A stretch of 64,000 nucleotides of DNA from CADEEN01 sp963706685 (GTDB taxonomy: Bacteria > Pseudomonadota > Gammaproteobacteria > Burkholderiales > Burkholderiaceae_C): NCBI GenBank assembly GCA_963706685.1, contig CAVPMY010000006.1:33391-97390 (forward strand). The letters are read 5' to 3'. The position numbers and the translations under genes are program-made. This document shows positions 10,440-20,124 of this stretch, in pieces. How positions within the stretch are numbered: the first letter of the stretch is position 1; every line of letters begins with the position of its first letter. The notes under the pieces are model-generated. The model made no database searches, had not been told where the DNA came from, and worked only from the letters and a program-made list of their open reading frames with translations.

Positions 10440-11378
10440 ATGCACCCACCCTGGTCGATGATCTTCTTCACCACGCTGGCTGGCGCTGCGCAGGGGCTGT
10501 TGCTGGCGCTGGTCGGCATCGAACTCGGCGCCAGCGTGGGCGTGATTGCGCCGGCACCGGACACCAGCCTGTACGTGGTCGGCGCGGCCATCATCCTGCT
10601 GCTCGGTGGCATCGGCCTCATTGCGGCGACGTTTCACCTCGGCAACCCACAGCGCGCCTGGCGCTCGGCCGCGATGTGGCGCACGTCGTGGCTGTCGCGC
10701 GAGATCATCGTGCTGCCGGCCTTCCTCGGTTGCGTGGCCGTGTGGGGTGGGTCCCATTGGTACGGCTATCTGACGCTCGGCTGGGGCCTGGCCGCGTCCG
10801 TGCTCGCGCTGCTGCTGTACCTGTGCACCGGCATGATCTACGCGGCCATCAAGGCGATCCGCGAATGGGCGACGCCGCTGACGCCGTGGAACTACGCGCT
10901 GCTCGGCATCGCCTCGGGCCTGACGCTGTGCACGGCGCTCGCCGCCGCGTTCGCTGCCCCGCTCGTCGCACCGTTGGCGATGGCCGCTCTGGTGACCACG
11001 CTGGCCGGAGGCGTCTCGCGCGGCCTGACACTGTGGCGCAACCTGACGCTGGCACCGAAGACGACGACCCAGACCGCGCTCGGCGTGCGCCATCCGCGCA
11101 TCGTGCAGACCTCGCAAGGCATGACGGCCGGCAGCTTCGGCACGCGCGAGTTCTTCCATGGTCACGCCGAGGCCCATGTGCTCGGCATGCGGCTGTGCGC
11201 ACTGGTGTTCGGCTTCGTGGCCCCCGTGGCCGCGCTCCTGGTCCTGGGCCCCGGCCTGACCGCCGGCGTGGCCGCGCTGTTGTTCTTCGTGCAGTACTTC
11301 GGCCTGCTGGCCGAACGCTGGTCCTTCTTCGCCGAGGGCCAGCACCCGCAGAACCTCTACCACCAGCGCACGGTGTAG
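10440..11378 (+). CDS. soeC: Sulfite dehydrogenase membrane subunit SoeC (DmsC family)
   Basis: This is a 312-aa polytopic membrane protein with about eight hydrophobic helices, starting MHPPWSMIFFTTLAGAAQG. It has the DmsC-like segment FHLGNPQRAWRSAAMWRTSW between helices 2 and 3 and a C-terminal VQYFGLLAERWSFFAEG. DmsC-type subunits anchor the MoCo/FeS pair and reduce the quinone pool. The gene follows soeB by one base and ends the operon. The frame is intact. Confidence 0.88.
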   Translation: MHPPWSMIFFTTLAGAAQGLLLALVGIELGASVGVIAPAPDTSLYVVGAAIILLLGGIGLIAATFHLGNPQRAWRSAAMWRTSWLSREIIVLPAFLGCVAVWGGSHWYGYLTLGWGLAASVLALLLYLCTGMIYAAIKAIREWATPLTPWNYALLGIASGLTLCTALAAAFAAPLVAPLAMAALVTTLAGGVSRGLTLWRNLTLAPKTTTQTALGVRHPRIVQTSQGMTAGSFGTREFFHGHAEAHVLGMRLCALVFGFVAPVAALLVLGPGLTAGVAALLFFVQYFGLLAERWSFFAEGQHPQNLYHQRTV

Positions 11379-11506
11379 ACAGCGTGGGCTGCGGCAGCGC
11401 TCGACGGGCGTCAGCACAGAGCGCCTGCCCGCCTTGGCGCGCGCTAGCGCGTATCGACGCCCGCGGCGATGCGGAGTAGCATGAACGGCCTGCCTGGAGG
11501 CATGCC

Positions 11507-11785
11507 ATGTTCAAGCCCAAATCAAAGGCGCCGCCGACGAGGGTCTGGCGCATCAGCCCAAGCGCTCCCAAGGGGGAGTGGGTCGACCTCGTGCCGCAAG
11601 CCAGACCACAAGCCAACCCGCAAGCCAACGCGCAGGCCGGCAAGGATCTGCCCGAAGTCTCCTACGGAACCTGGGTGACATCGTCGTACGACCTGTTGGA
11701 CGGCGCGGACGTATCCGACGACCCGGACACGCTGCCCGGCGAGTTGTTCGACGAACTGTTCACGCCGAAAAAGGGCACGCGATAG
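11507..11785 (+). CDS. Small hypothetical protein
   Basis: A 92-aa reading frame with a good ribosome binding site (GGAGG at 11496-11500). It starts MFKPKSKAPPTRVWRISPSA. The middle is rich in Gln, Ala, Pro and Asn (QARPQANPQANAQAG), and the second half is acidic (YDLLDGADVSDDPDTLPGEL), ending LFTPKKGTR. There is no signal peptide or membrane segment. I do not recognise the family. It stands alone between soeC and a convergent methyltransferase. Confidence 0.55.
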   Translation: MFKPKSKAPPTRVWRISPSAPKGEWVDLVPQARPQANPQANAQAGKDLPEVSYGTWVTSSYDLLDGADVSDDPDTLPGELFDELFTPKKGTR

Positions 11786-11925
11786 CGCCCTTTGCGGTGG
11801 CAGGCGGTGGCAGTGGCGCCTCTGCGCCGAACAGCGCCGGCCGCGCCGGACGCGCCGGACGCGACCGAAGTTTGACTGCCGGTACGACCGCCAGATGGCT
11901 GGTGCCGCGGGCGTGTCAACACACG

Positions 11926-12753
11926 TCAATGCGGCTTGCGCTTCCAGCAGGCGCCCAGGTCGGGCCAGCGTGCGTGCAGCGGCTCACTCGCCGTCGCCGC
12001 CAGATCGCCGTCGAGGCGCTGCAACGCCGCCGCATCGGCCAGTCCGGTGCGCTCGATCGGCACGCGCAGGCTGGCCAGCAGCGCGCGCAGCATGGCCACG
12101 CTCGGTGCGGCCGGCTGGATCACCGCGACGAGCTCGCAAGCGTCGGGCACGCCGATGCCGGCCCGGTTGAAGAGGTGCGGCATTTGTGTTGCGATCTCGA
12201 CTTGGCGGTCGGTTGCACGAAACGCATCCAGCACCAGTGCCAGCGCACGGTCGATCGCCGGCTGCGGCGGGATCGAACGGATCACCGTGCAGTCGTAGTC
12301 CATCACCAGCAGCGTGCCACCCGGCGCGACCCACTGCCACAGCCGCTGCAGCATGCGCACCGGATCGTCCATGTGAAACAGGAACAGGCGCGCGAACACG
12401 AAATCGAACGGCGCGCCGTCGATGGGCTGTAGCGTCGTCGCATCGGCGGCGATGAAGCGGTAGACGTCCGGTCCGTCGCGGCGAAGCCGGGTCAGCGCGT
12501 AGCTGCCGATGCGCTGGTCGATGTCGATGCCGGTGACGCGGCCGCTCGCACCGACGCGCTCGGTCATCAGCCGCATCACTTCGCCGGGGCCGCAGCCGAC
12601 GTCGAGTGCCGAATGACCTGCCGCCAGCCCGGCATGGTCGAGCGCGTGCCGGGTCACAGGCTCGAGCACGCGGGCCTGGGCGACGAGCCGCTCATGTTCT
12701 TCGGCAGTGCGCTGCAACACGTAGCCGTCGCTTTCGTTGGTCAATGTGTTCAT
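11926..12753 (-). CDS. Class I SAM-dependent methyltransferase
   Basis: This 275-aa protein has the Rossmann methyltransferase motifs in order: motif I LDVGCGPGEVMRLM (about residue 50), the acidic end of strand 2 GIDIDQR, the ADAT.. motif, and FDFVFARLFLFHMDDP with VAPGGTLLVMDYD (motifs II/III, UbiE-like). It is close to the general UbiE/Coq5 style, but the substrate cannot be assigned. It ends about 140 bases from the convergent small gene to its left and begins 37 bases from the livG remnant, so it sits at the edge of the mobile-debris zone. The frame is intact. Confidence 0.8.
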   Translation of the reverse strand: MNTLTNESDGYVLQRTAEEHERLVAQARVLEPVTRHALDHAGLAAGHSALDVGCGPGEVMRLMTERVGASGRVTGIDIDQRIGSYALTRLRRDGPDVYRFIAADATTLQPIDGAPFDFVFARLFLFHMDDPVRMLQRLWQWVAPGGTLLVMDYDCTVIRSIPPQPAIDRALALVLDAFRATDRQVEIATQMPHLFNRAGIGVPDACELVAVIQPAAPSVAMLRALLASLRVPIERTGLADAAALQRLDGDLAATASEPLHARWPDLGACWKRKPH

Positions 12754-12790
12754 GGCGATGTCCTTCGAGATGAGCGGCGGTCGTCTGTGC

Positions 12791-13180
12791 TCAGGGCTTG
12801 ACTCTGGACGTGCGGCAATGGCGGCCGGCCAGCACGTTGTCGAGCACGCTCATGCTGCCGAACAGCGCCAGGTTCTGGAATGTGCGGCCGATACCGAGGG
12901 CCGCGATGCGATGGCGCGGCAGTTCGAGCAGCGCATGGCCGTCGAACTCGATGCTGCCGCGCTCGCATTCATAGAGCCGCGAGAGGCAATTGAACAGCGT
13001 TGTTTTGCCGGCGCCGTTGGGCCCGATCAGCCCGCCGATCTGGCCGGCACCGACATCGAACGACACGCCGTCGAGCGCAACGATGCCGCCGAAGCGCACG
13101 ACGACATCGCGCACCGAGAGCAGCACCTTCGCACTGGCGCGCGCGCTGCATGGCTGCACTGAATTGGCCGCGACCGCCAT
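12791..13180 (-). pseudogene. Truncated livG-like branched-chain amino acid ABC ATPase
   Basis: The first 130 codons match the N-terminal half of LivG-type ATP-binding proteins, with Walker A GPNGAGKTTLFN and the Q-loop region GIGRTFQNLALFGSMSVLDNV. The sequence then stops abruptly after LAGRHCRTSRVKP, about half the usual 250-260 aa and without the LSGGQ signature or Walker B. The start ATG at 13180 has a good ribosome binding site (CAGGAGA). It is a remnant cut on its 3' side; no permease or binding-protein genes remain nearby. Confidence 0.8.
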
Positions 13181-13495
13181 GAATCTCCTGGCGAGCAACG
13201 CAGCGGTCTAGGCGTGGGTTCGGCGAGCCCGCACTTTCCCCGACCGCTCCGGTCGATGATGCTCTCGCAGCCTGTGCAAGGGAAGGCGGGCATGCCTTCT
13301 TTTTGATGATGCCGCGCCGCAATGACACCCGACGAACGTGGGGGTGCGCCTGCCGTCGCCTCTCAGGTGCCGGAAAGTCGAGCTGCTGCGTGCATTTGGG
13401 GCGATGCGCCCCTGGATCGATCGAAGATCGCACGTCGGCCGTGCAACGTGGCACCGCCGACGTTGGTCAGGCGGAGTTGAACTCACCCAATGGGT

Positions 13496-13833
13496 GGGAT
13501 ACCGGCCATCGAAGAAGAGCATCAAGCGCATGGTTGAGAAGATCCATGGGCTGACCGTCCGAGCGGGAACGTGGCAGGATACCACAGAGCTGGTGGGCAA
13601 GCTGAACCGCTCGCTGCGCGGATGGGCGAACTACTTCCAAGTAGGGACCGTCAACAAAGCGTACCGGGCGCTCGACAACTACACACGCTGTGCGGTTGCG
13701 CCGGTGGTTGCGCGCCAAGCACAAGGTCAGGCGACGCAAGGGCGGGACCTATCCACTCTCGCACCTTTACGGGCACTTCGGGCTCGTACGCCTGACCCGG
13801 CTTGGGCACGACGTGCCGTGGGTGAAGGCGTGA
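13496..13833 (+). pseudogene. C-terminal fragment of a group II intron reverse transcriptase/maturase
   Basis: The translation has the maturase-specific (GIIM) region: RPSKKSIKRMVEKIHGLT, LVGKLNRSLRGWANYFQVG, KAYRALDNYT, and after a frame break near 13690 the usual ending RRWLRAKHKVRRRKGG .. YGHFGLVRL .. VPWVKA. The break is repaired by one GC. The reverse transcriptase part is missing, so this is the tail of a truncated group II intron. I could not recognise a clean domain V downstream. Confidence 0.8.
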
Positions 13834-14324
13834 AGGTCTTGTCCGAGAGCCGGACAACACGTACGAACACCGTACCGTTTGCGGCACCGGGGCGCCAACT
13901 CGCTCGGTGATCGCGTCGACGTTCGCGATCATCAGCGGTCGTTCGCGTTAGCCGAACTCGCTGCGTTCACTGTCGACCTATGGTGAATGACCGGTCACGA
14001 GTTTCGAAGTGCGGGCCGCCGTCGAGGCAATCGCCTGTCGTGAGCCGCAAACGGAACGGTCTACAGCGGGTCTCGGCCCATTTGCCGTCACTCACGGCCG
14101 GCAGCTTCTGGCATCTCAGCGCCTTGATCTCGCGCCGGATGCGATCGGGAGCTTGCCGCCGAAAGGTGGCCCCGCTGAGCTGCGCACCCACAGGTAGGTG
14201 GCTCTCGGAGCGATCGAGACGCGGCGTACGGCTTGATATGAGACCTTGGGGTCACAACCTCGGGAGCCCCGCAGCAAGCCATCGGCCGGCAGCCTCAGCG
14301 GGTGCTCGATGGCGCTCCGGTCCA
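13834..14324. other. About 490 bases without a supportable gene, between two mobile-element remnants
   Basis: No frame gives a recognisable protein, and the short open frames on both strands lack family motifs and ribosome binding sites. The stretch lies between the group II intron tail and the IS630 remnant and is probably debris from repeated insertions. Confidence 0.5.
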
Positions 14325-14733
14325 CTACGAGCACCACCGCCGGCACGTTGGCGTCGATGGTGCGCAGGAACTGCAAGAACTCGCTGCGGCGATGCCGGCG
14401 GTGCGTCTTGCCGATTACACGGCCGGAGGCGATGTCCAGAGCCGCGAACAAAGTCGTCTAGCCGCGGCGCTCGTAGTCGTGCGTACGCCGTGCGGGGATG
14501 CCGGGAGCAAGTGGCAGTTGCGGCTGCGTGCGGTCGAGAGCCTGGATTTGGTTCTTCTCGTCCACGCACAACACCATGGCCATCAGCGGTGGAGCCATGT
14601 ACAGCCCGCCGATGTCGCGCACCTTGTCCACGAACATCGGATCGGCGGACAGCTTGAAGGTCACCTGGCGGTGCGGCTGCAGGCCAATCGCGCGCACTAC
14701 GTGAAGGTAAAAAACGCTGCCTCCAAAACTCAC
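14325..14733 (-). pseudogene. IS630-family transposase remnant
   Basis: Read leftward, the translation has the IS630 transposase core: AIGLQPHRQVTFKLSADP, FVDKVRDIGGLYMAPP, the catalytic-Asp strand VLCVDEKNQIQALDRTQ, and FAALDIASGRVIGKTHRRHR .. FLQFLRTIDANVP. An in-frame TAG follows HDYERRG, both the N-terminal domain and the final catalytic part are missing, and similarity ends at about 14330. It abuts the 3' end of purU, so it inserted or was deleted right behind that gene. Confidence 0.8.
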
Positions 14734-14737
14734 CGAA

Positions 14738-15600
14738 CTAGCGGAAGATCACGGTCTTCTGGCCGTTCAGCAGCACGCGCCGCTCGGCATGCCAGACGAC
14801 GGCGCGGGCCAGCACGGCGCTCTCGCTGTCGCGGCCGATGGCGGTCAGCTGCGCCGGGCTCATCGCATGGTCGACGCGCGCGATGTCCTGCTCGATGATC
14901 GGGCCTTCGTCGAGGTCGCTGGTGACGTAGTGCGCGGTGGCGCCGATCAGCTTGACGCCGCGGTCGAAGGCCTGCTGGTAGGGCCGCGCGCCCTTGAAGC
15001 TGGGCAGGAAGGAGTGGTGGATGTTGATCGCGCGCCCGCTCAGCTCGCTGCACAGGCCCTCCGACAGCACCTGCATGTAGCGCGCCAGCACGACCAGCTC
15101 GACGCTTCTCTTGGGCCAGCACCTCGCGCAGCCGGTCTTCGGCGCGCGCCTTGCTGTCGGCGCTGACCGGGATGTGGTGGAACGGGATGTCGTAGCTCGC
15201 TGCGAGCTGGTAGAAGTCGCGGTGGTTGGACACGATGGCGCGGATGTCCAGCGGCAGCAGCTGCGAACGGTAGCGGAACAGCAGGTCGTTCAGGCAATGG
15301 CCGAGCTTGCTGACCATGATCACCGTCGGCATGCGGTCGTTCGCGTTGTGCAGGTCCCAGCGCATGTCGCCGCTGCCGGCGAGCGCGGTGAAGGCAGTCG
15401 TGCAGCGTCGACCTCGCAACCGCGGCCGAGGTCGTCGGCATGTCGAAGCGCACGCGCATGAAGAACAGACCCGTGCTGGCATCGTTGAACTGCGCCGCTT
15501 CGGTGATGTTGGCTCCCTGCTCGACCAGCAGGCCGGTCACGGCGTGCACGATGCCCACGCGATCGCGGCAGGACAGGGTGACGATGAAGGATTCGGTCAT
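14738..15600 (-). CDS. purU: Formyltetrahydrofolate deformylase
   Basis: PurU hydrolyses 10-formyl-THF to formate and THF, balancing one-carbon pools. An N-terminal ACT domain (SFIVTLSCRDRVGIVHAVTG) is followed by a formyltransferase-like catalytic domain with VLARYMQVLS, NIHHSFLPSFKGA (the Asn-His catalytic segment) and GATAHYVTSDLDEGPIIEQD with the catalytic Asp. Frame breaks near 15108 and 15395 are each repaired by one GC, giving 288 aa, the normal length. It is adjacent to a GlxA-type regulator and a dimethylglycine dehydrogenase-like enzyme, which together fit C1 recovery from betaine-type methylamines. Confidence 0.92.
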
Positions 15601-15711
15601 GCGGGACTCTCCGGCCGACGGGCCATCACATTCTGTTCGCGGCAGCCGGCCTGGTGCATGCAATTCATGCCACGTCATTGACGATAAACGACGGCACCGG
15701 AACAATCGTCT

Positions 15712-16704
15712 GTGCCCGCCGACAAGCCGCCCCTGCTGCCCGGACCAATCGGCTTCGTGCTGATTCCGCAGTTCGCCACCATCGCCCTCGCGTCGGCGAT
15801 CGAGCCGTTGCGCATTGCCAACCGCTACCTGCGCCAACCCTACGAATGGAAGCTGCTGTCCTTGGGCGGCGGCCCGGTCGCCGACGGCAGCGGCATCACG
15901 GTGCAGACGCATGGCGACGTCTTCGCCGAAGCCGCGCTGGGCAGCATCATCATCTGCGCCGACATCCAGCCCGAGCGCCACTACACGCGCGAATTGCGGC
16001 GCTGGCTCAACCAGCACAACGCGGCCGGCGCAGTGCTCGGCGCGCTCGACACCGGCTGTTTCCTGCTCGCACGCGCCGGCCTGCTCGACGGCTGCCGCGT
16101 CACGATGCACTGGGAAGTGCTGGAGGCATTTCGCGAGCGCTTCACGCGCACGATCGTCGCCCAGACCCTGTTCGAGGTCGGTGGCCGGCGGCTGACCTGC
16201 GCCGGCGGCACGGCGGCCATCGACATGATGCTCGAGGTGATCGCACGCGAGCATGGCGGCGATCTCGCGGCACGGGTGGCCGACCATTGCCTGCACGAGC
16301 GGATCCGGCCCGGCGACGCGGCGCAGCGCATGGCGCCGGCGGCCCGCGGGCGCATCCACCACCCCGCGCTCGCCAAGGCGATGGCCCTGCTCGAGTCGAC
16401 CGTAGAGCGACCGATCGGCGTGCCGGAACTGGCCTTGCACGCCGAGCTGTCGACGCGTCAGTTGCTGCGCCTGTTCGCGCAGCATGTCGGCGAGGGGCCC
16501 GGCCGCTACCACCGCCGCCTGCGCCTCGAACATGCACGCGGCCTGCTGCGCTACACGGCGCTGGCTGTCACCGACGCCGCCGTCGCCGCGGGCTTCGAGT
16601 CGCTGGCGCATTTCTGTCGCGCCTATCGCCAGCAATACGGTGTCTCGCCGGGCATCGACCGCCAGACGACGCCGCGCGGCGCGCCCCTGGTGCGCGACCG
16701 CTGA
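15712..16704 (+). CDS. GlxA-family AraC-type transcriptional regulator
   Basis: This 330-aa regulator has an N-terminal DJ-1/PfpI-like amidotransferase domain (GFVLIPQFATIALASAIEPL, ALDTGCFLLARAGLLDG) and a C-terminal AraC double helix-turn-helix (LALHAELSTRQLLRLFAQHV; AAVAAGFESLAHFCRAYRQQ). This is the architecture of GbdR/ArgR-type regulators, which control glycine betaine, carnitine and arginine catabolism. It starts with GTG at 15712 and is divergent from purU and upstream of the FAD enzyme it probably controls. Calling it GbdR itself would go beyond the evidence. The frame is intact. Confidence 0.85.
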   Translation: MPADKPPLLPGPIGFVLIPQFATIALASAIEPLRIANRYLRQPYEWKLLSLGGGPVADGSGITVQTHGDVFAEAALGSIIICADIQPERHYTRELRRWLNQHNAAGAVLGALDTGCFLLARAGLLDGCRVTMHWEVLEAFRERFTRTIVAQTLFEVGGRRLTCAGGTAAIDMMLEVIAREHGGDLAARVADHCLHERIRPGDAAQRMAPAARGRIHHPALAKAMALLESTVERPIGVPELALHAELSTRQLLRLFAQHVGEGPGRYHRRLRLEHARGLLRYTALAVTDAAVAAGFESLAHFCRAYRQQYGVSPGIDRQTTPRGAPLVRDR

Positions 16705-16815
16705 AGGCTTCGGCCCTGGCGCAAAGGGTCAACGACGCGGCATTTTCCGTCAAATGTCGAGGCGCCTCGCCGCCTAAGGTCACGACCGTCCCTCCTTCCA
16801 TGAAAGGTCGATGCC

Positions 16816-19282
16816 ATGCGCGACATGCCCGGCAGTGCCGACGTGATCATCATCGGTGGCGGCATCATCGGCTGCTCGATTGCCTATCACCTGACGAAGA
16901 TCGGCATCACGAACGTGGCGCTGCTCGAACGCCGACAGCTGACCTGCGGCACGACCTGGCATGCCGCCGGCCTGGTGCCGCAGTTGCGCGCCACGCGCAC
17001 CCTGACCGAACTGGCCAAGTACACGAGCGAACTGCTGCACGCGCTGGAGGCCGAGACCGGCCAGGCCACCGGCTTCAAGCAGAACGGCTCGGTGGCGGTG
17101 GCGCTGTCGGAGGCCCGCTTCGAGGAGTTCAAGCGCACCGGCGCGATGGGCCGCGCCTTCGGCGTCGAGGTCGAGTTCCTGACGCCGTCGGATGTGCTGG
17201 CCAAGTACCCGCTGCTCGACGGCAAGGGCGTGGTCGGCGGCCTGTGGACACCCAACGACGGCCAGACCAACCCGATCGACACGACGCAGGCCTACGCCAA
17301 GGGCGCCAAGCAGCGCGGCGCCCAGGTGTTCGAGCACACCGAGGTCACCGACATCGTCGTCGAGAACGGCCGTGCGGTCGGCGTGAAATGGGCCCGAGAG
17401 GGCGAGGTCGGTGAACTGCGCGCAGCCACCGTCGTGCTGGCCTGCGGCATGTGGAGCGCCGAACTGGGGCGCAAGCTCGGCCTGCGCCTGGCCCTGCAGG
17501 CGGCGGAGCATTTCTACATCGTCACCGAGCCGATGAAGGACGTGCCGCGCGACCTGCCGGTGCTGCGCGTGCCCGACGAATGGGCCTACTACAAGGAAGA
17601 CGCCGGCAAGCTGCTGCTCGGCGCCTTCGAGCCGGTGGCCAAGCCCTGGGCGCTGGACGGCATCCCGAAGGACTTCTGCTTCGACGAGCTGCCCGAGGAC
17701 TTCGACCATTTCGAGCCCGTGCTGAGCAAGGCGATGGAGCGCGTGCCGGTGCTGCAGACGACCGGCATCGCGACCTGGTTCAACGGCCCGGAGAGCTTCA
17801 CACCCGACGACCGCTACCTGATGGGCGAGACGGCCGAGGTGCGCGACCTGTTCGTCGCCTGCGGCTTCAACTCGATCGGCATCCAGAGCTCGGGCGGCGC
17901 CGGCAAGGTGATGGCCGAGTGGATCCGCGACCGCCGCTCGCCGATCGACCTGCCGGGCATGGACGTGCGCCGCATGCACCCCTGCCAGGGCACGCGCGCC
18001 TACCTGGCCGAGCGCACGACCGAGTCGCTCGGCCTGCTGTTCCAGATGCACTGGCCGTTCCGCCAGGTCGAGAGCGCGCGCGGCGTGCGCCGCACCGCCT
18101 TCCATGATCGCCTCGTCGCGCAGGGCGCCTGCATGGGCGAGCTGAGCGGCTGGGAGCGCGCCAACTGGTATGCCGAGCCGGGCTCGACGCCGAAGTACGA
18201 ATACAGCTACGGCCGCCAGAACTGGTTCGCCAACACCGCCGCCGAGTGCCGCGCGGTGCGGGACGGCGTGGCCCTGTTCGACCAGTCGTCGATGGCCAAG
18301 TTCATGGTCCAGGGGCGCGACGCCTGCAAGGTGCTCAACCGCATCTGCACCGCCAATGTCGATGTCGAGCCGGGGCGCATCGTCTACACCCAGTGGCTCA
18401 ACGTGCTGGGCGGCATCGAGGCCGACCTGACCGTGACGCGCCTGGCCGAGGACCGCTTCCTCGTCGTCAGCGCCGTGTCCTCGCATGTCCGCGACCTGGC
18501 CTATCTGACCGAGCACATCGGCGACGCACTTCTGCACGGTCACCGATGTCACCTCGGGCACGCCGATGCTCGGCCTGATGGGGCCGCGCTCGCGCGCGCT
18601 GATGGCCGATCTGACCGGTCTACCCGAAGCCGACTTCAGCAACCCGAGCTTCAAGTTCGCGCGTTCGCAGGAGATCGAGATCGGCTGCGCCATCGTGCGC
18701 GCCAGCCGCATCACCTATGTCGGCGAGCTGGGCTGGGAGCTGTACATCCCGGCCGAGTTCGCGCTCCACGTGTTCGACCGCGTGATGGCCGCCGGCGCTG
18801 CCCACGGCCTCAAGTTGGCCGGCTTCCACGCGATGAACGCCTGCCGCACCGAGAAGGGCTATCTGCATTGGGGCCATGACATCGGCATCGAGGACACCCC
18901 CGCCGAGGCCGGCATCGGCTTCACCTGCGCCTTCGACAAGCCGGGCGGCTTCGTCGGCCGCGAGGCGGTGCTGAAGCAGAAGGAGCGCGGTGTGCCAACG
19001 AAGCGCCTGCTGCAGTTCAAGCTCGACACGCCCGACGAACTGCTGTACCACGAAGAGCCGATCTTTGCCGACGGCCGCGCTGTCGGCGTGATCACGTCGG
19101 GCATGTACGGCCACCGCGTCGAGGCCTCGCTCGGCATGGGCTACGCGAGGTTGCCCGAGCCGATCGACGCCGAGCTGATCGCCGGCACGCGCTGGGAGAT
19201 CGGCGTCGGCGACCGGCGCGTCGCGGCGCAGGCGCAGCTGGCCCCTTGGTACGACCCGAAGAGCGAGCGCATTCGTGCCTGA
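16816..19282 (+). CDS. Dimethylglycine/sarcosine dehydrogenase-like FAD protein with GcvT domains
   Basis: This is an 822-aa two-part enzyme. Residues 1-400 are a DAO-type FAD domain (ADVIIIGGGIIGCSIAYHL, and TCGTTWHAAG, the usual covalent-flavin region of this family). The rest is a GcvT-like folate-binding domain (MLGLMGPRSRALM, LGWELYIPAEF, EKGYLHWGHDIG) and a C-terminal GcvT barrel. Such proteins demethylate dimethylglycine or sarcosine and hand the methyl carbon to tetrahydrofolate. One frame break near 18528 is repaired by one GC in GACGCGCAC. Its neighbours purU and a GlxA/AraC regulator support a betaine-derived methylamine substrate. Confidence 0.88.
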
Positions 19283-19297
19283 GCGCGATGATTCAGC

Positions 19298-19555
19298 ATG
19301 CGAGCGCTGCAAGCGCCGCTGACACGCCGGCGACAAGGACTCACGACCATAACGATCAAGGTCATCGACTTCGGCAATGACGGCGGCAAGCGCGAAAGCA
19401 GGCGCCTGGCCGATCTACCCGATCGTGTTGTCGAGGGCGACCCGCATCACCGGAGCACCAACTACTTCGAGAACGAGGTCGGCGACGTGATCGCGGGAAC
19501 CTGGACCAGCACGCCGGGCCGATGGCACGCCGACGAAACCCGCGTCCGGCCCTAA
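19298..19555 (+). pseudogene. Truncated cupin-domain protein
   Basis: The short frame contains ITIKVIDFG, VVEGDPHHRSTNYFENE and GDVIAGTWTSTPGRWHA, the N-terminal strands of small cupins (DUF861-like) that usually continue for another 50 residues with the metal-binding motif. Here it ends at TAA 19553-19555 after TRVRP, so the catalytic or binding half is lost. It marks the left edge of the debris zone behind the FAD dehydrogenase. Confidence 0.55.
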
Positions 19556-19599
19556 AGTCGAAAGCGAACCCGGGCCTGCGAAGCGCTCCGAGGCGGGCA

Positions 19600-19860
19600 C
19601 GCGCCGCGTGCGGATCTCGCGCGCGCACGGGCCTGTCGGTCGCGACCATCTCGCGCGTCATCAACGGCGCGCGGCTGCCGACACGCGTCGCGCGTCCTCG
19701 ATGCAGCGCTGCGTGGCCACCTGCCCAATCCGGTCCGCGCGGGCGTTGTCCACGCGACGAGCCGCACGATCGGCGCGTCTTGCCGCGCTGGCGCTTCGGT
19801 CTTCGCCACATTCCTGATGCGACAAGGCGGATGCAGCGGCTATGCACTGATCACTTCGCC
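19600..19860 (+). pseudogene. LacI-family regulator N-terminal remnant
   Basis: In shifting frames the stretch reads VRIS.., GLSVATISRVINGARL (the LacI helix-turn-helix and hinge), VLDAALRGHLPNPVRAG, TIGA, FATFL and finally GYALI, in the order of a LacI repressor N-terminus. At least three frame changes are needed, and nothing matching the sugar-binding domain follows. It is a degraded fragment; part of the shifting may be sequence error. Confidence 0.5.
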
Positions 19861-20124
19861 ACCACCGGCGGCGACTCCTGCAAGCGCCGAGGGATCAACA
19901 GCCACCGAACGGCTCCCTCGGCATTGGAGCAGGGGTGGGCAAGCCAGGAGCCAAGGGGCATGCGATCAAGCGGCGGCAGCAGGCGCGAGCAGCGCGGCAC
20001 GACAGTTCCTACGAACCGTTGTCGTGCGGCGTCGAAACGCGGACGGCTCCCGCGCTCGGGCGTGCCGCCGTGACGGCGGGCGTCTCGGACTGCATCCCTC
20101 ATCTTCACTTCATGGAGCACGATC

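Noticed and set aside
11437..11451. Terminator after soeC (CGCGCTAGCGCG palindrome)
   Set aside because: A short palindrome without a T-run; it could form a hairpin but is not a supportable terminator.
13496..14000. Complete group II intron
   Set aside because: Only the maturase tail is present; the reverse transcriptase domains and a recognisable domain V were not found.
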